NCBI GenBank assembly: GCA_003167475.1
Contig: PMTB01000168.1
Span: 1 to 9,411 of the forward strand
Length of the DNA: 9,411 bases
Source: a candidate division FCPU426 bacterium
GTDB taxonomy: Bacteria; Oederibacteriota; PGYV01; Palsa-1178
Reading direction: 5' to 3'
The notes below the pieces were generated by a model that was not told the origin of the DNA, ran no database searches, and saw only the letters and a program-made list of their open reading frames with translations. Position numbers and translations under genes: made by a program. Shown here piece by piece: positions 1 through 5,116 of this stretch (within the stretch, counting starts at the first letter, position 1; the number at the start of each line of letters is the position of its first letter).

Positions 1-4
1 AACC

Positions 5-82
5 GCCCTGTACCAGTCGTCGCTTTGCTCCCCATGTACCATTCGCTGATGCTCAGGTACATGGCACAGTCCGGTACAGGGC
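5..82. repeat. Nested inverted repeat (family D, copy 1)
   Basis: The outer arms GCCCTGTACC (5-14) and GGTACAGGGC (73-82) are perfect 10-bp complements. Inside them CCATGTACC (32-40) and GGTACATGG (56-64) form a second perfect 9-bp stem with a 15-nt loop. On the minus strand the loop and the 3' flank both carry a GAGC...AGCGA...TGGTACA pattern, so the element looks like two tandem units. The inner hairpin has the same design as the one at the tRNA end (138-172). No function is known. It could be a structured RNA, a processing site or a mobile repeat. Confidence 0.6.
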
Positions 83-137
83 ATTCACCACTCGCCGACA
101 ATAAGTGCGTTGTTTAATTGTGGAGATTTTGGCTGCG

Positions 138-172
138 CCATGAACCCGAGCGAGTTAGCGAGTGGTTCATGG
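138..172. repeat. Hairpin at the tRNA 3' end (family D, copy 2)
   Basis: CCATGAACC (138-146) and GGTTCATGG (164-172) form a perfect 9-bp stem around a 17-nt loop containing GAGCGAGTTAGCGA. One arm includes bases 170-172, the encoded CCA of tRNA-Glu on the minus strand, so in the precursor the CCA end could pair with the trailer. The stem differs from copy 1 (32-64) at one position that is changed on both sides (T:A against A:T), and the loop motif is in the opposite orientation. It has no T-tract, so a simple intrinsic terminator is unlikely. Confidence 0.55.
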
Positions 173-244
173 TACCGCTAAGGAGAATCGAACTCCTATT
201 ACAGGATTGAGAACCCCGTGTCCTAACCGTTAGACGATAGCGGC
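170..244 (-). tRNA. tRNA-Glu (anticodon CTC), CCA encoded
   Basis: On the minus strand the acceptor arm GCCGCTA (244-238) pairs with TAGCGGT (180-174), with a terminal G-U. It is followed by discriminator A (173) and encoded CCA (172-170). The T arm is AGGAG-TTCGATT-CTCCT. The anticodon stem CGGGG/TCCTG holds the loop TTCTCAA, giving anticodon CTC, which reads GAG. The D arm GTCTAACGGTTAGGAC resembles bacterial tRNA-Glu. It decodes glutamate codons in translation. It lies downstream of the PilZ gene on the same strand but has its own promoter-like site at 293-321. Confidence 0.95.
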
Positions 245-292
245 ACTTATTAGAACAATAGATAGAGAGCTAGAGCAATAGAGAACGACAAA

Positions 293-321
293 AATTTAAC
301 ACAAGTTGATTTTTGTGTCAA
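293..321 (-). promoter_or_regulatory. Probable sigma70-type promoter of tRNA-Glu
   Basis: The minus strand has a perfect -35 TTGACA (321-316), a 17-nt spacer and -10 TAAATT (298-293, 4 of 6 consensus bases). A start near 286 would give a leader of about 42 nt before the tRNA. The spacer contains the dyad ACACAA/TTGTGT (318-313 and 304-299), which could be an operator or chance. Confidence 0.6.
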
Positions 322-346
322 GGCTTAATGACGTATTATATGAGGA

Positions 347-694
347 TCAATCTATCATTTTTTCTATCAGGTTCTTGTCTTCCTCTTTTAACGCGAGGAA
401 CTCAAGGCCGAACTGCTTCTGCCCCGCCACTTCTTTGAGCCACTTTATCTCCGCGAATGCCATTATGGGCTCTTCCTTGTATTCCGTCTTGAATTCCAGC
501 TTTATTACGTCGCCTGCTTCGCCTGCTATATCGCCTTCTATCCTCACGCCGCTTATGCTTATATCCCTGCTCATGCCGTCAAGCTTTGTGGCCGCGATGG
601 AATTCTCCCTGGGCATAAGTTTATATTTGACAGGATACTGTACGTAGGCCCTTTTGAACTTTCTTTTCTCGAGATGAAGATCTCCTTCTTTCAT
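347..694 (-). CDS. PilZ domain protein, likely c-di-GMP receptor
   Basis: This 115-aa protein is essentially one PilZ domain. The two binding motifs are present: RxxxR as R11-KFK-R15, and DxSxxG as D44-I-S46-I-S-G49, followed by the beta strands expected of the fold. In the family these residues clamp a cyclic-di-GMP dimer, and stand-alone PilZ proteins relay that signal to motility, secretion or polysaccharide machinery. No partner is evident here. The frame stays open to a TTG at 709, but AAGGGGG lies 5 nt before the ATG at 694, so that ATG is the preferred start. A good promoter sits at 733-761, predicting a leader of about 30 nt. No signal peptide or membrane segment is present, so it is cytoplasmic. 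PilZ identity is fairly sure and the target pathway unknown. Confidence 0.88.
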   Translation of the reverse strand: MKEGDLHLEKRKFKRAYVQYPVKYKLMPRENSIAATKLDGMSRDISISGVRIEGDIAGEAGDVIKLEFKTEYKEEPIMAFAEIKWLKEVAGQKQFGLEFLALKEEDKNLIEKMID

Positions 695-732
695 ATAATC
701 CCCCTTCAAATATAGGATATATCACTACAGTA

Positions 733-761
733 AATATAGAATGGAAAGCGGCGGTTGTCAA
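733..761 (-). promoter_or_regulatory. Sigma70-type promoter of the PilZ gene
   Basis: The minus strand shows perfect -35 TTGACA (761-756), a 17-nt spacer and -10 TATATT (738-733, 5 of 6 bases). The expected start near 726 is about 30 nt before the ATG at 694. This is the closest match to consensus in the window. Confidence 0.72.
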
Positions 762-811
762 TAATAATCTTGATTGTGGGGCCTATCTGTTGAAATTCCG
801 GGGGGCAGTAG

Positions 812-959
812 AGTAGAACACGCGCGTAGTTTCAGGGCTGTTCCCGGACTTTAGCCGTATGCGGCTGATTCATCCCACAACAGTTGCACTATTTCCCGCA
901 TCCTCTCATCAAACCGTACTTGAGTTTTTCCCTCATCCGGCTTTCCGACAGCGATTGAT
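812..959 (-). mobile_element. Element B, copy 1: group II intron 3'-end-like remnant
   Basis: This 148-bp block recurs at 6987-7134 with about 10 differences by eye and no indels. Read on the minus strand, 944-911 has the size and shape of group II intron domain V. AAGCCG with the AGC triad pairs with CGGTTT, then a perfect TGAG/CTCA upper stem follows, with a two-base bulge (AG). There is one G-A mismatch in the lower helix. After it come GATGAG, a hairpin AGCCG-CATA-CGGCT, and an end TTCTACTCTACT, which resembles the domain VI and 3' end of bacterial group IIC introns. No reverse transcriptase and no domains I-III are present, so it could not splice alone. Domain VI is not canonical. A different structured RNA or repeat is possible. 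Confidence 0.55.
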
Positions 960-961
960 TG

Positions 962-1171
962 TTATAAAGCGTATGAAAATTTCACAGAAACACCGTCCAC
1001 TCCCGAGTCTATATATTCCTCACTTGCATAAAACACCTTGTCTTTATCTTCCTTCCTTACGTCAAAACCCATCAATTCCTGCCTGGACAATCTCCGCATC
1101 TGCTTTAGATCCGTTTTTGTTATTTGTTCCTCTTTATTGTATTCACCCCAAGTATATTCCGCAGATTTCAT
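962..1171 (-). CDS. Hypothetical 69-aa protein
   Basis: I do not recognise this small protein. AGGTGG stands 4 nt before the ATG at 1171, so translation is plausible. The sequence is charged and soluble, starting MKSAEYTWGEYNKEE, with no signal peptide, membrane segment or cysteine. The centre, TDLKQMRRLSRQELMG, is probably helical. The end SVKFSYAL stops at 964-962, only two bases outside element B1, so the C-terminus may have been trimmed by that insertion or may belong to it. The start lies 31 bp from palindrome A1. In the second locus A and B touch without this ORF. It may be cargo of a composite element, a native gene caught between two repeats, or not expressed. Confidence 0.5.
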   Translation of the reverse strand: MKSAEYTWGEYNKEEQITKTDLKQMRRLSRQELMGFDVRKEDKDKVFYASEEYIDSGVDGVSVKFSYAL

Positions 1172-1201
1172 ATGCCCACCTCGCTTTTCTATAATTTGGC
1201 C

Positions 1202-1278
1202 GATATCGCAAATTTAGGACCTAGCTAGCACGCCAGAGCAGAACCACCGCGACGGCGTGACCCTATATTTGCGATATC
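1202..1278. repeat. Palindromic element A, copy 1 (77 bp, intact)
   Basis: The terminal inverted repeats GATATCGCAAAT (1202-1213) and ATTTGCGATATC (1267-1278) are perfect over 12 bp and extend to about 17 with one mismatch. A second inner pair, CACGCC (1229-1234) and GGCGTG (1254-1259), makes a two-tier hairpin. The copy at 7132-7208 has the same length with about 8 substitutions. Related pieces are at 2607-2661 (opposite orientation, one end lost) and 3512-3544. The form suits a small non-autonomous mobile element or a REP/BIME-like repeat. No transposase is present. Confidence 0.75.
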
Positions 1279-1289
1279 ATTTACCTTTC

Positions 1290-1382
1290 AAATCCCGGTG
1301 TCAGGCCTTTACCTGATACTTGATAACTCGTGTCAATTCCTCAGTCCCGTTTTCCTCTTTTTCCCCTCAGTCTCATACCCAG
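1290..1382. repeat. Element C, copy 1 (diverged)
   Basis: This stretch aligns with 5672-5790 and in part with 5929-6020. The shared blocks are CAGGCCTTTACC, TGTCAATTCC or CGTCAATTCC, GTCCCG and TTCCTCTTTTTCCC. The plus strand is strongly pyrimidine-rich. Copy 1 has lost the AATCCCC/GGGGATT hairpin seen at the far end of copies 2 and 3. It starts 11 bp after element A1. Confidence 0.6.
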
Positions 1383-1401
1383 TGTTATCGCGGATCCGCT
1401 C

Positions 1402-1429
1402 TTAAATGGACGCCATATCATCCATTTAA
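1402..1429 (-). terminator. Weak stem-loop after the PDZ-SHOCT gene
   Basis: TTAAATGG (1402-1409) and CCATTTAA (1422-1429) form a perfect 8-bp stem with a 12-nt loop, 5 nt after the stop codon of the minus-strand gene. There is no T-tract after the stem and it is AT-rich. Termination is therefore uncertain. It may instead protect the mRNA end. Confidence 0.3.
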
Positions 1430-1434
1430 ACCAC

Positions 1435-2496
1435 TCATTTCACAGCGTTCTCAAGCAGTTCTTTCTTCGCTGCCGTATATTCTTCTTCCGTTATCAATTT
1501 TTTGTCCCTTAGGTCCTTTAACTCCTTAAACTTCTGTTCCAACTTTCCGGCTAACGCGGCCATAGGAGCGGCCGATGTTGCCTGGGCCTGGGCTTTTCCA
1601 CCTGTAAGTTTCTGCAGGTCCACCCTAGTTAACTTGAACTGCCTTTTTACGTTTTCCTCGCCTTTGCGCAATACGCTTATTGTCACATTTGTCCCCGGCA
1701 CGCCGTGCAGCCTGGCAGATGAGTTGTCTTGCGTCATGCCAACGGTTGATTCGCCGCCTATGGCTGTTATCACATCCCCGGCTTTCATTCCGGCCTTTTC
1801 CGCGGGCCCGCCTTTTCTTACAGAGATAACCGTAAGCCTTCCGTCCGGGGTGCCGAGCTCAAGGCCTATGCCGCCCGTCTGTCCGCTTTCAGCCTGGGCC
1901 GCGGTGTTATCGGGCGGCGCCGCTTTATTGCCTTCTTCAGCATCGTTTCCGCCGCCTGTCCCGGTCTTACCGTATGTATTATAGAATTCGGCCAGGTTGG
2001 ACAGCAAAGAAGATTGCCAAACCCCGTCGTAGGTCGTATCCCCGACGAGCCTTATATCCACTTTTCCGGCTTTCACCACTTTATCAAATATCGAGCTGTT
2101 TTTGACCTCAAACCTGATGGATTCATTATTGCGGGAGGTCGCGTTTATATAGCCCTGGTCCGCGAACTGGACTGAAGTGCCGGGGATGACGATTTTTTCC
2201 TTTTCGTCAAGCAGCAGTATCAGCGTGACGCCCCCGTCCGCGGCGGGCTCAATATGCCTCCACGCGGTGGCTCTGTCATTTATGTTGAGTTCCAGTTCGC
2301 ATGCCGGTTTGCCTTGAAACAGGAACATTGACCATTGCGCGTCGCTGACATCATTGATTTCAGAGCCGCCCAGTTCGGCGTAATATTGATTATCGCCCGT
2401 GAACTTGTCATGCGTAGCCTTCACATTTAGTCCCCAGCATGATGCCAGCGGCAGGACAAAAAATAAAAGAAAGATCAAAACGGTCTTTTTAGCCAT
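1435..2496 (-). CDS. Lipoprotein with PDZ and C-terminal SHOCT domains
   Basis: The 353-aa product begins with a lipoprotein signal peptide. MAKK is followed by a hydrophobic core and the lipobox L17-A-S-C20, so Cys20 should be lipidated and the protein anchored in a membrane facing the periplasm. Residues 21-165 are an unrecognised, probably beta-rich domain. Residues 170-205 are a low-complexity Gly/Pro/Gln linker. Residues 208-293 are a PDZ domain (GIGLEL start, then GPAEKAGMKAGDVITAIGG) of the type attached to S41 and HtrA proteases, but no protease domain follows. Residues 318-350 match SHOCT (LEQKFKELKDLRDKKLITEEEY), also seen in the genes at 3712 and 4462. A role in binding C-termini or peptides in the envelope is an inference. 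GGGAG lies 7 nt before the ATG. A possible promoter is at 2536-2564. Confidence 0.82.
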   Translation of the reverse strand: MAKKTVLIFLLFFVLPLASCWGLNVKATHDKFTGDNQYYAELGGSEINDVSDAQWSMFLFQGKPACELELNINDRATAWRHIEPAADGGVTLILLLDEKEKIVIPGTSVQFADQGYINATSRNNESIRFEVKNSSIFDKVVKAGKVDIRLVGDTTYDGVWQSSLLSNLAEFYNTYGKTGTGGGNDAEEGNKAAPPDNTAAQAESGQTGGIGLELGTPDGRLTVISVRKGGPAEKAGMKAGDVITAIGGESTVGMTQDNSSARLHGVPGTNVTISVLRKGEENVKRQFKLTRVDLQKLTGGKAQAQATSAAPMAALAGKLEQKFKELKDLRDKKLITEEEYTAAKKELLENAVK

Positions 2497-2535
2497 AAAA
2501 TCACTCCCTGCATTTTTATGATATATCTAATTGTT

Positions 2536-2564
2536 ATTATACATCTAACACGCGGATTTTGCAC
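2536..2564 (-). promoter_or_regulatory. Possible promoter of the PDZ-SHOCT lipoprotein gene
   Basis: The minus strand has a perfect -10 TATAAT (2541-2536). Seventeen bases upstream is a poor -35, GTGCAA (2564-2559, 3 of 6). The predicted start, about 33 nt before the ATG at 2496, is sensible. The weak -35 suggests an activator or low basal activity. Confidence 0.42.
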
Positions 2565-2606
2565 GGTCAGAATTTACGAGCCCTCTTTCGCATAAATACG
2601 CTCAGT

Positions 2607-2661
2607 GATAACGCAAATTCAGGGACACGCCGTCGCGGTGGATCTGCTTTGGCGTGCTAGC
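2607..2661. repeat. Element A, copy 3 (inverted, truncated)
   Basis: The block from GATAACGCAAATTC through GACACGCCGTCGCGGTGG to GGCGTGCTAGCC matches the reverse complement of copy 1. Similarity stops after GCTAGC, so the second terminal repeat is missing. It lies in the spacer between the beta-barrel-like and PDZ-SHOCT genes. The rest of 2497-2698 holds only the promoter-like site at 2536. Confidence 0.65.
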
Positions 2662-2698
2662 CAAATAACAGCATAAGACCTTGTAAATTGATTTTCCC

Positions 2699-3373
2699 TT
2701 AAATGCCGTACCCCACAAAAGCCGTCAGGAACGTATATGGAAGCACTTCCTGATACCCTCTCACCTGTCCCGCAAACTTCCAGTCCGCCCTTACTTCCAA
2801 ACTGACCGCATTGCCGTTGTCCAATATATAATCAGCCCCTATACCGGCGATTAAAGAGCCCCTCAATAAGACATTGGAATAATTTATAGTTGGATTATTC
2901 AGCCCGTCCTCATGAAATAATAATTGCAGTTCCATCGCCGGACCTAAAATTATATATGGTTTTAACGGATAATTGTATGGGGATGATGATACTTTTAGCA
3001 GCAGCGGAGTTTCAATGATATTCCAGGCATAGCTGATATTGTCATCCTCTATCAGGCTTATTTTGGAGTTTAAGTTCACATAATTCACTTCTATTTGAAC
3101 AGCAAGCAGGTTCTTTATGAAATAGTAATTGGCGCTCAGCCCCCCAGTAAATCCTATATTCGAATCAGAATTAAAAGATCCGGCAACATCCGGGTATACC
3201 ATCTGGGACGGCAGTTGTGTTACACCCAGCTTTATACCTAAATTGAAATCTTTAAGGTCATAAGTTTTATCCACGGCAAGACAGCTGAACGAAAAGGCAA
3301 AAAACAAGGCAATAAAACAGACTGCGGGTTTTAGAATTGACTTCAGACGAGCCACATTTCCCTCACACAGCAT
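2699..3373 (-). CDS. Putative outer-membrane beta-barrel protein
   Basis: The protein has up to 224 aa. A signal peptide (KSILKP, hydrophobic core, cleavage after CLA near residue 33) leads to a body of alternating short strands with aromatic girdles, for example FTGGLSANYYF and ADYILDNGNAVSLEVRADW, ending TFLTAFVGYGI. This pattern suits the small 8-10-strand porin-like family often labelled outer membrane beta-barrel. The last residue is Ile, not the usual Phe or Trp, which weakens the case slightly. Two starts are possible: ATG at 3373 with GAGG 8 nt upstream, or GTG at 3355 with GAGGG 4 nt upstream, which gives a more normal signal peptide. It probably spans or coats the outer membrane, and no substrate can be inferred. 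It is followed by the PDZ-SHOCT gene on the same strand 202 bp away, probably a separate unit. Confidence 0.7.
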   Translation of the reverse strand: MLCEGNVARLKSILKPAVCFIALFFAFSFSCLAVDKTYDLKDFNLGIKLGVTQLPSQMVYPDVAGSFNSDSNIGFTGGLSANYYFIKNLLAVQIEVNYVNLNSKISLIEDDNISYAWNIIETPLLLKVSSSPYNYPLKPYIILGPAMELQLLFHEDGLNNPTINYSNVLLRGSLIAGIGADYILDNGNAVSLEVRADWKFAGQVRGYQEVLPYTFLTAFVGYGI

Positions 3374-3423
3374 TGTCAGCGCCTCGATGTTTTAGTGTCG
3401 GTCCCATTAGATATCGTAAACAA

Positions 3424-3452
3424 AGTATACACCTTTCAAGGAATAATACCAT
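3424..3452 (-). promoter_or_regulatory. Weak candidate promoter of the beta-barrel-like gene
   Basis: The minus strand has -10 TATACT (3429-3424), 5 of 6 bases, with ATGGTA (3452-3447) 17 nt upstream as a poor -35. It would give a leader of about 45-60 nt. Another -35-like TTGAAA at 3439-3434 has no convincing partner. Confidence 0.28.
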
Positions 3453-3511
3453 ACCCGGGGATTATATCGGTTTCGTCTTACAAAACTGTAATGACTGCAA
3501 TTCCGGCTCCT

Positions 3512-3544
3512 GATAGCGCAAATTCGAGCACCACGTTGCGGTAA
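3512..3544. repeat. Element A, copy 4 (degenerate half)
   Basis: GATAGCGCAAATTC is followed by a diverged CACCACGTTGCGGTAAT. This resembles the left half of the inverted copy at 2607 (GATAACGCAAATTC, then ACGCCGTCGCGGT). The other half is absent. Just before it, AATTCCGGCTCCTGATA recalls the start of element C. This is a decayed remnant within the 338-bp spacer 3374-3711. Confidence 0.4.
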
Positions 3545-3597
3545 TACTATTTTTTGTAAGTTATCCTTTATTAGTTTCACAAAATCGACTATAACTA

Positions 3598-3626
3598 TTG
3601 AAAATAATTTTGATAGGTGTTATTAT
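3598..3626 (+). promoter_or_regulatory. Sigma70-type promoter of the SHOCT gene pair
   Basis: -35 TTGAAA (3598-3603, 5 of 6), a 17-nt spacer and -10 TATTAT (3621-3626, 5 of 6) predict a start near 3633. This leaves a leader of about 79 nt before the ATG at 3712. A second -10-like TATAAT lies at 3645-3650 but has no -35 at the right distance. Confidence 0.55.
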
Positions 3627-3627
3627 T

Positions 3628-3682
3628 TTAATTAAGGGACGTTATATAATATTTCAAAATACAGTGAACGTTTCTTAATTTA
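3628..3682 (+). promoter_or_regulatory. Long leader hairpin before the SHOCT pair
   Basis: TTAATTAAGGGACGTT (3628-3643) pairs with AACGTTTCTTAATTTA (3667-3682): 13 Watson-Crick pairs, two G-U pairs and one mismatch around a 23-nt loop. It starts about at the predicted transcription start and ends 17 nt before the AAGGAGG site. It could stabilise the mRNA 5' end, be a binding site, or be a small regulatory leader. As DNA it could also be an operator dyad. Confidence 0.45.
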
Positions 3683-3711
3683 TTTCAAACTATACTGACA
3701 AGGAGGTTGGA

Positions 3712-4434
3712 ATGAAAAAATTCATTACTTTCGCTTTGATTTTCTGTATGGTTGTGGCCATGGTCTTTGTATTTCATGAACCTGTCCGTTGTTCGGATTC
3801 TGATCCCACTTTGGTGGGTCCCGATGATACCACTATAACCGTGCTTGTAGTTGTGGGAGTCCTTTTGTTGATTGGGATCCCGACGCTGGTATGCACGCTA
3901 AACAGCAACGACGCAAAAGAAAAAGACATTGCAAATATATCCGCTTTTACTTCAACATGGAACTCAAGGATCGGCAACTGGACTTTTGACGATGCTCTCG
4001 CGCTTTGGGGGACGCCCACTTCCGTCACCCAGGGGGACAGTATATCTGTGGTTGTATACAATAAAACCTCAACGCCTAATTTGGGGACGCACACCACTTA
4101 TTATCAGGGTAACTGGCTTAACCCTCCGACATCGGAAAGCAATACGGTATACGGGTATACTACAGGGGATTATTACACCTTTATATTCGATAAAAATACA
4201 AAAATGCTCAAGAAATGGAATATTGCGCACTATGGAGCCGCAGGACACAGTGAATTAAGCGATAGTCAACCCGCGTTAAAACAAACCGAAGAAAAGAAGG
4301 GTGATTCCCCCCCTTCCCCGGCATCCTCGCTGAAACAAAAATTGGAGGAACTGAAAAAGCTGCTTGATTCGGGCGTTATAACAAAAGAAGAGTATAATAA
4401 AACACGCGGAAAATTGATTGATAGTTTCCAGTAG
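3712..4434 (+). CDS. SHOCT-domain envelope protein, long paralogue
   Basis: This 240-aa protein has a strong AAGGAGG site 5 nt before the ATG. Residues 1-24 are a signal peptide or membrane anchor (MKKFIT, then hydrophobic). Cys27 does not sit in a proper lipobox. A second hydrophobic segment at 42-62 is a probable TM helix. Residues 81-175 form a soluble domain with NWTFDDALALWGTPTSV and YYTFIFDKNTKMLKKWN. This pattern, G-x-W-T-[FY]-D-D-A...W-G-x-P-T-S, occurs in uncharacterised small lipoproteins. The C-terminal 35 residues are a SHOCT module (LEELKKLLDSGVITKEEY), usually a helical interaction or oligomerisation element. The next gene is a shorter paralogue 27 nt downstream, likely the same transcript. 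No enzymatic residues are evident, and the role is unknown. Confidence 0.82.
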   Translation: MKKFITFALIFCMVVAMVFVFHEPVRCSDSDPTLVGPDDTTITVLVVVGVLLLIGIPTLVCTLNSNDAKEKDIANISAFTSTWNSRIGNWTFDDALALWGTPTSVTQGDSISVVVYNKTSTPNLGTHTTYYQGNWLNPPTSESNTVYGYTTGDYYTFIFDKNTKMLKKWNIAHYGAAGHSELSDSQPALKQTEEKKGDSPPSPASSLKQKLEELKKLLDSGVITKEEYNKTRGKLIDSFQ

Positions 4435-4461
4435 TTTAAAAATTTGCAAAAGGGGGACGGG

Positions 4462-4896
4462 ATGAAAAAATTTATCACCGGCGTTTTGATTTTCTGCATG
4501 GTTTTTACAATGGTAGTTGTATTCCATGAACCTGTCAGTTGCTCGGCTTCTGATCCCACTTTGAACCCTCCTGCAGATATTACTTTACCGCTTACCATAT
4601 CTTTATGTTCCACGGCGCTGGTTATGGCACTTGTTATAATATTGACCCACCAACCCGATGATAAAGAAAAAAAGAAGACTGAATCGGATGGCAAAAACCA
4701 GTGGAAGGCCGCAGCCCCATCACCCATTACTGCCACCGCGGGAACAACAAGCGCGGGCGCAGTCACAAATACAGACGCAGCATCCGATACTCTGGAGCGT
4801 AAATTAAAAGACCTGAAAGCTTTACACGATTCAAAGGACATAACGGATGAAGAATACAGGCAAATGAAGGAAAAGTTGCTGCTTGATTTCAAATAG
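4462..4896 (+). CDS. SHOCT-domain envelope protein, short paralogue
   Basis: This 144-aa paralogue matches the preceding gene at 27 of the first 34 residues (MKKFIT...HEPV-C-S-SDPTL) and again in the C-terminal SHOCT module, residues 109-143 (LKDLKALHDSKDITDEEY). The roughly 95-residue WTFDDAL domain between them is missing. It is replaced by a TM helix (about 40-62), a charged DDKEKKK stop-transfer stretch and an Ala/Thr/Pro linker. The frame extends to a TTG at 4444, but AAGGGGG just before the ATG at 4462 and homology of the N-terminus fix the start. It probably sits in the inner membrane with its SHOCT domain in the cytoplasm or periplasm depending on signal cleavage. Duplication and domain loss are inferred. 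A partner role with the long paralogue is plausible but unproven. Confidence 0.8.
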   Translation: MKKFITGVLIFCMVFTMVVVFHEPVSCSASDPTLNPPADITLPLTISLCSTALVMALVIILTHQPDDKEKKKTESDGKNQWKAAAPSPITATAGTTSAGAVTNTDAASDTLERKLKDLKALHDSKDITDEEYRQMKEKLLLDFK

Positions 4897-5116
4897 ATTG
4901 TTGAAAACCGGTTTAGCCCGGACGAAACAGTACGCACCCTTTCAGGGTACGCCTATCCCACGACTGCCTGCGGGTGAACCTCACGAACACGCCTCGCACG
5001 CGGGATGTCAACGACTTGCTTGTATCCAGTCCGGATGTAGGCGCGCCCTCAAAGGTAGCGACTACATGATCACTTCCATCTTTATCGGCAAGCGGCTATT
5101 ACGAAACAATTAAAAT
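4897..5116. other. GC-richer spacer of unknown origin
   Basis: This 220-bp stretch lies between convergent genes and is visibly richer in G+C than its neighbours. Several frames are open on both strands. On the minus strand one runs through VVATFEGAPTSGLDTSKSLT and ends in a stop before the SHOCT gene, without a convincing start. On the plus strand another reads TRDVNDLLVSSPDVGAPSK and stops. It contains GTACGC twice around ACCCT-TTC-AGGGT, and an AAACCGGTTT palindrome near 4905. I see no ribosome binding site. It may be a relic gene or another dispersed repeat. Confidence 0.35.

Noticed and set aside
250..278. Possible tRNA promoter TTGCTC with TTCTAA
   Set aside because: It would start transcription at the mature tRNA 5' end with no leader. 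The site at 293-321 has a perfect -35 and a sensible leader.
306..647. 113-aa plus-strand open frame
   Set aside because: It is antisense to the PilZ gene, which has both binding motifs, a ribosome binding site and a promoter.
1502..1984. 160-aa plus-strand open frame
   Set aside because: It lies antisense to the PDZ and linker region of the lipoprotein gene, whose domains and signal peptide are clear. The antisense product has no recognisable features.
4266..4937. 223-aa minus-strand open frame across both SHOCT paralogues
   Set aside because: It spans antisense to two genes that are paralogous, with good starts. It is a shadow of their codon usage.
4883..5113. 76-aa plus-strand open frame after the SHOCT pair
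   Set aside because: There is no ribosome binding site, it overlaps the end of the previous gene out of frame, and its composition is odd. Kept only as an unexplained spacer.
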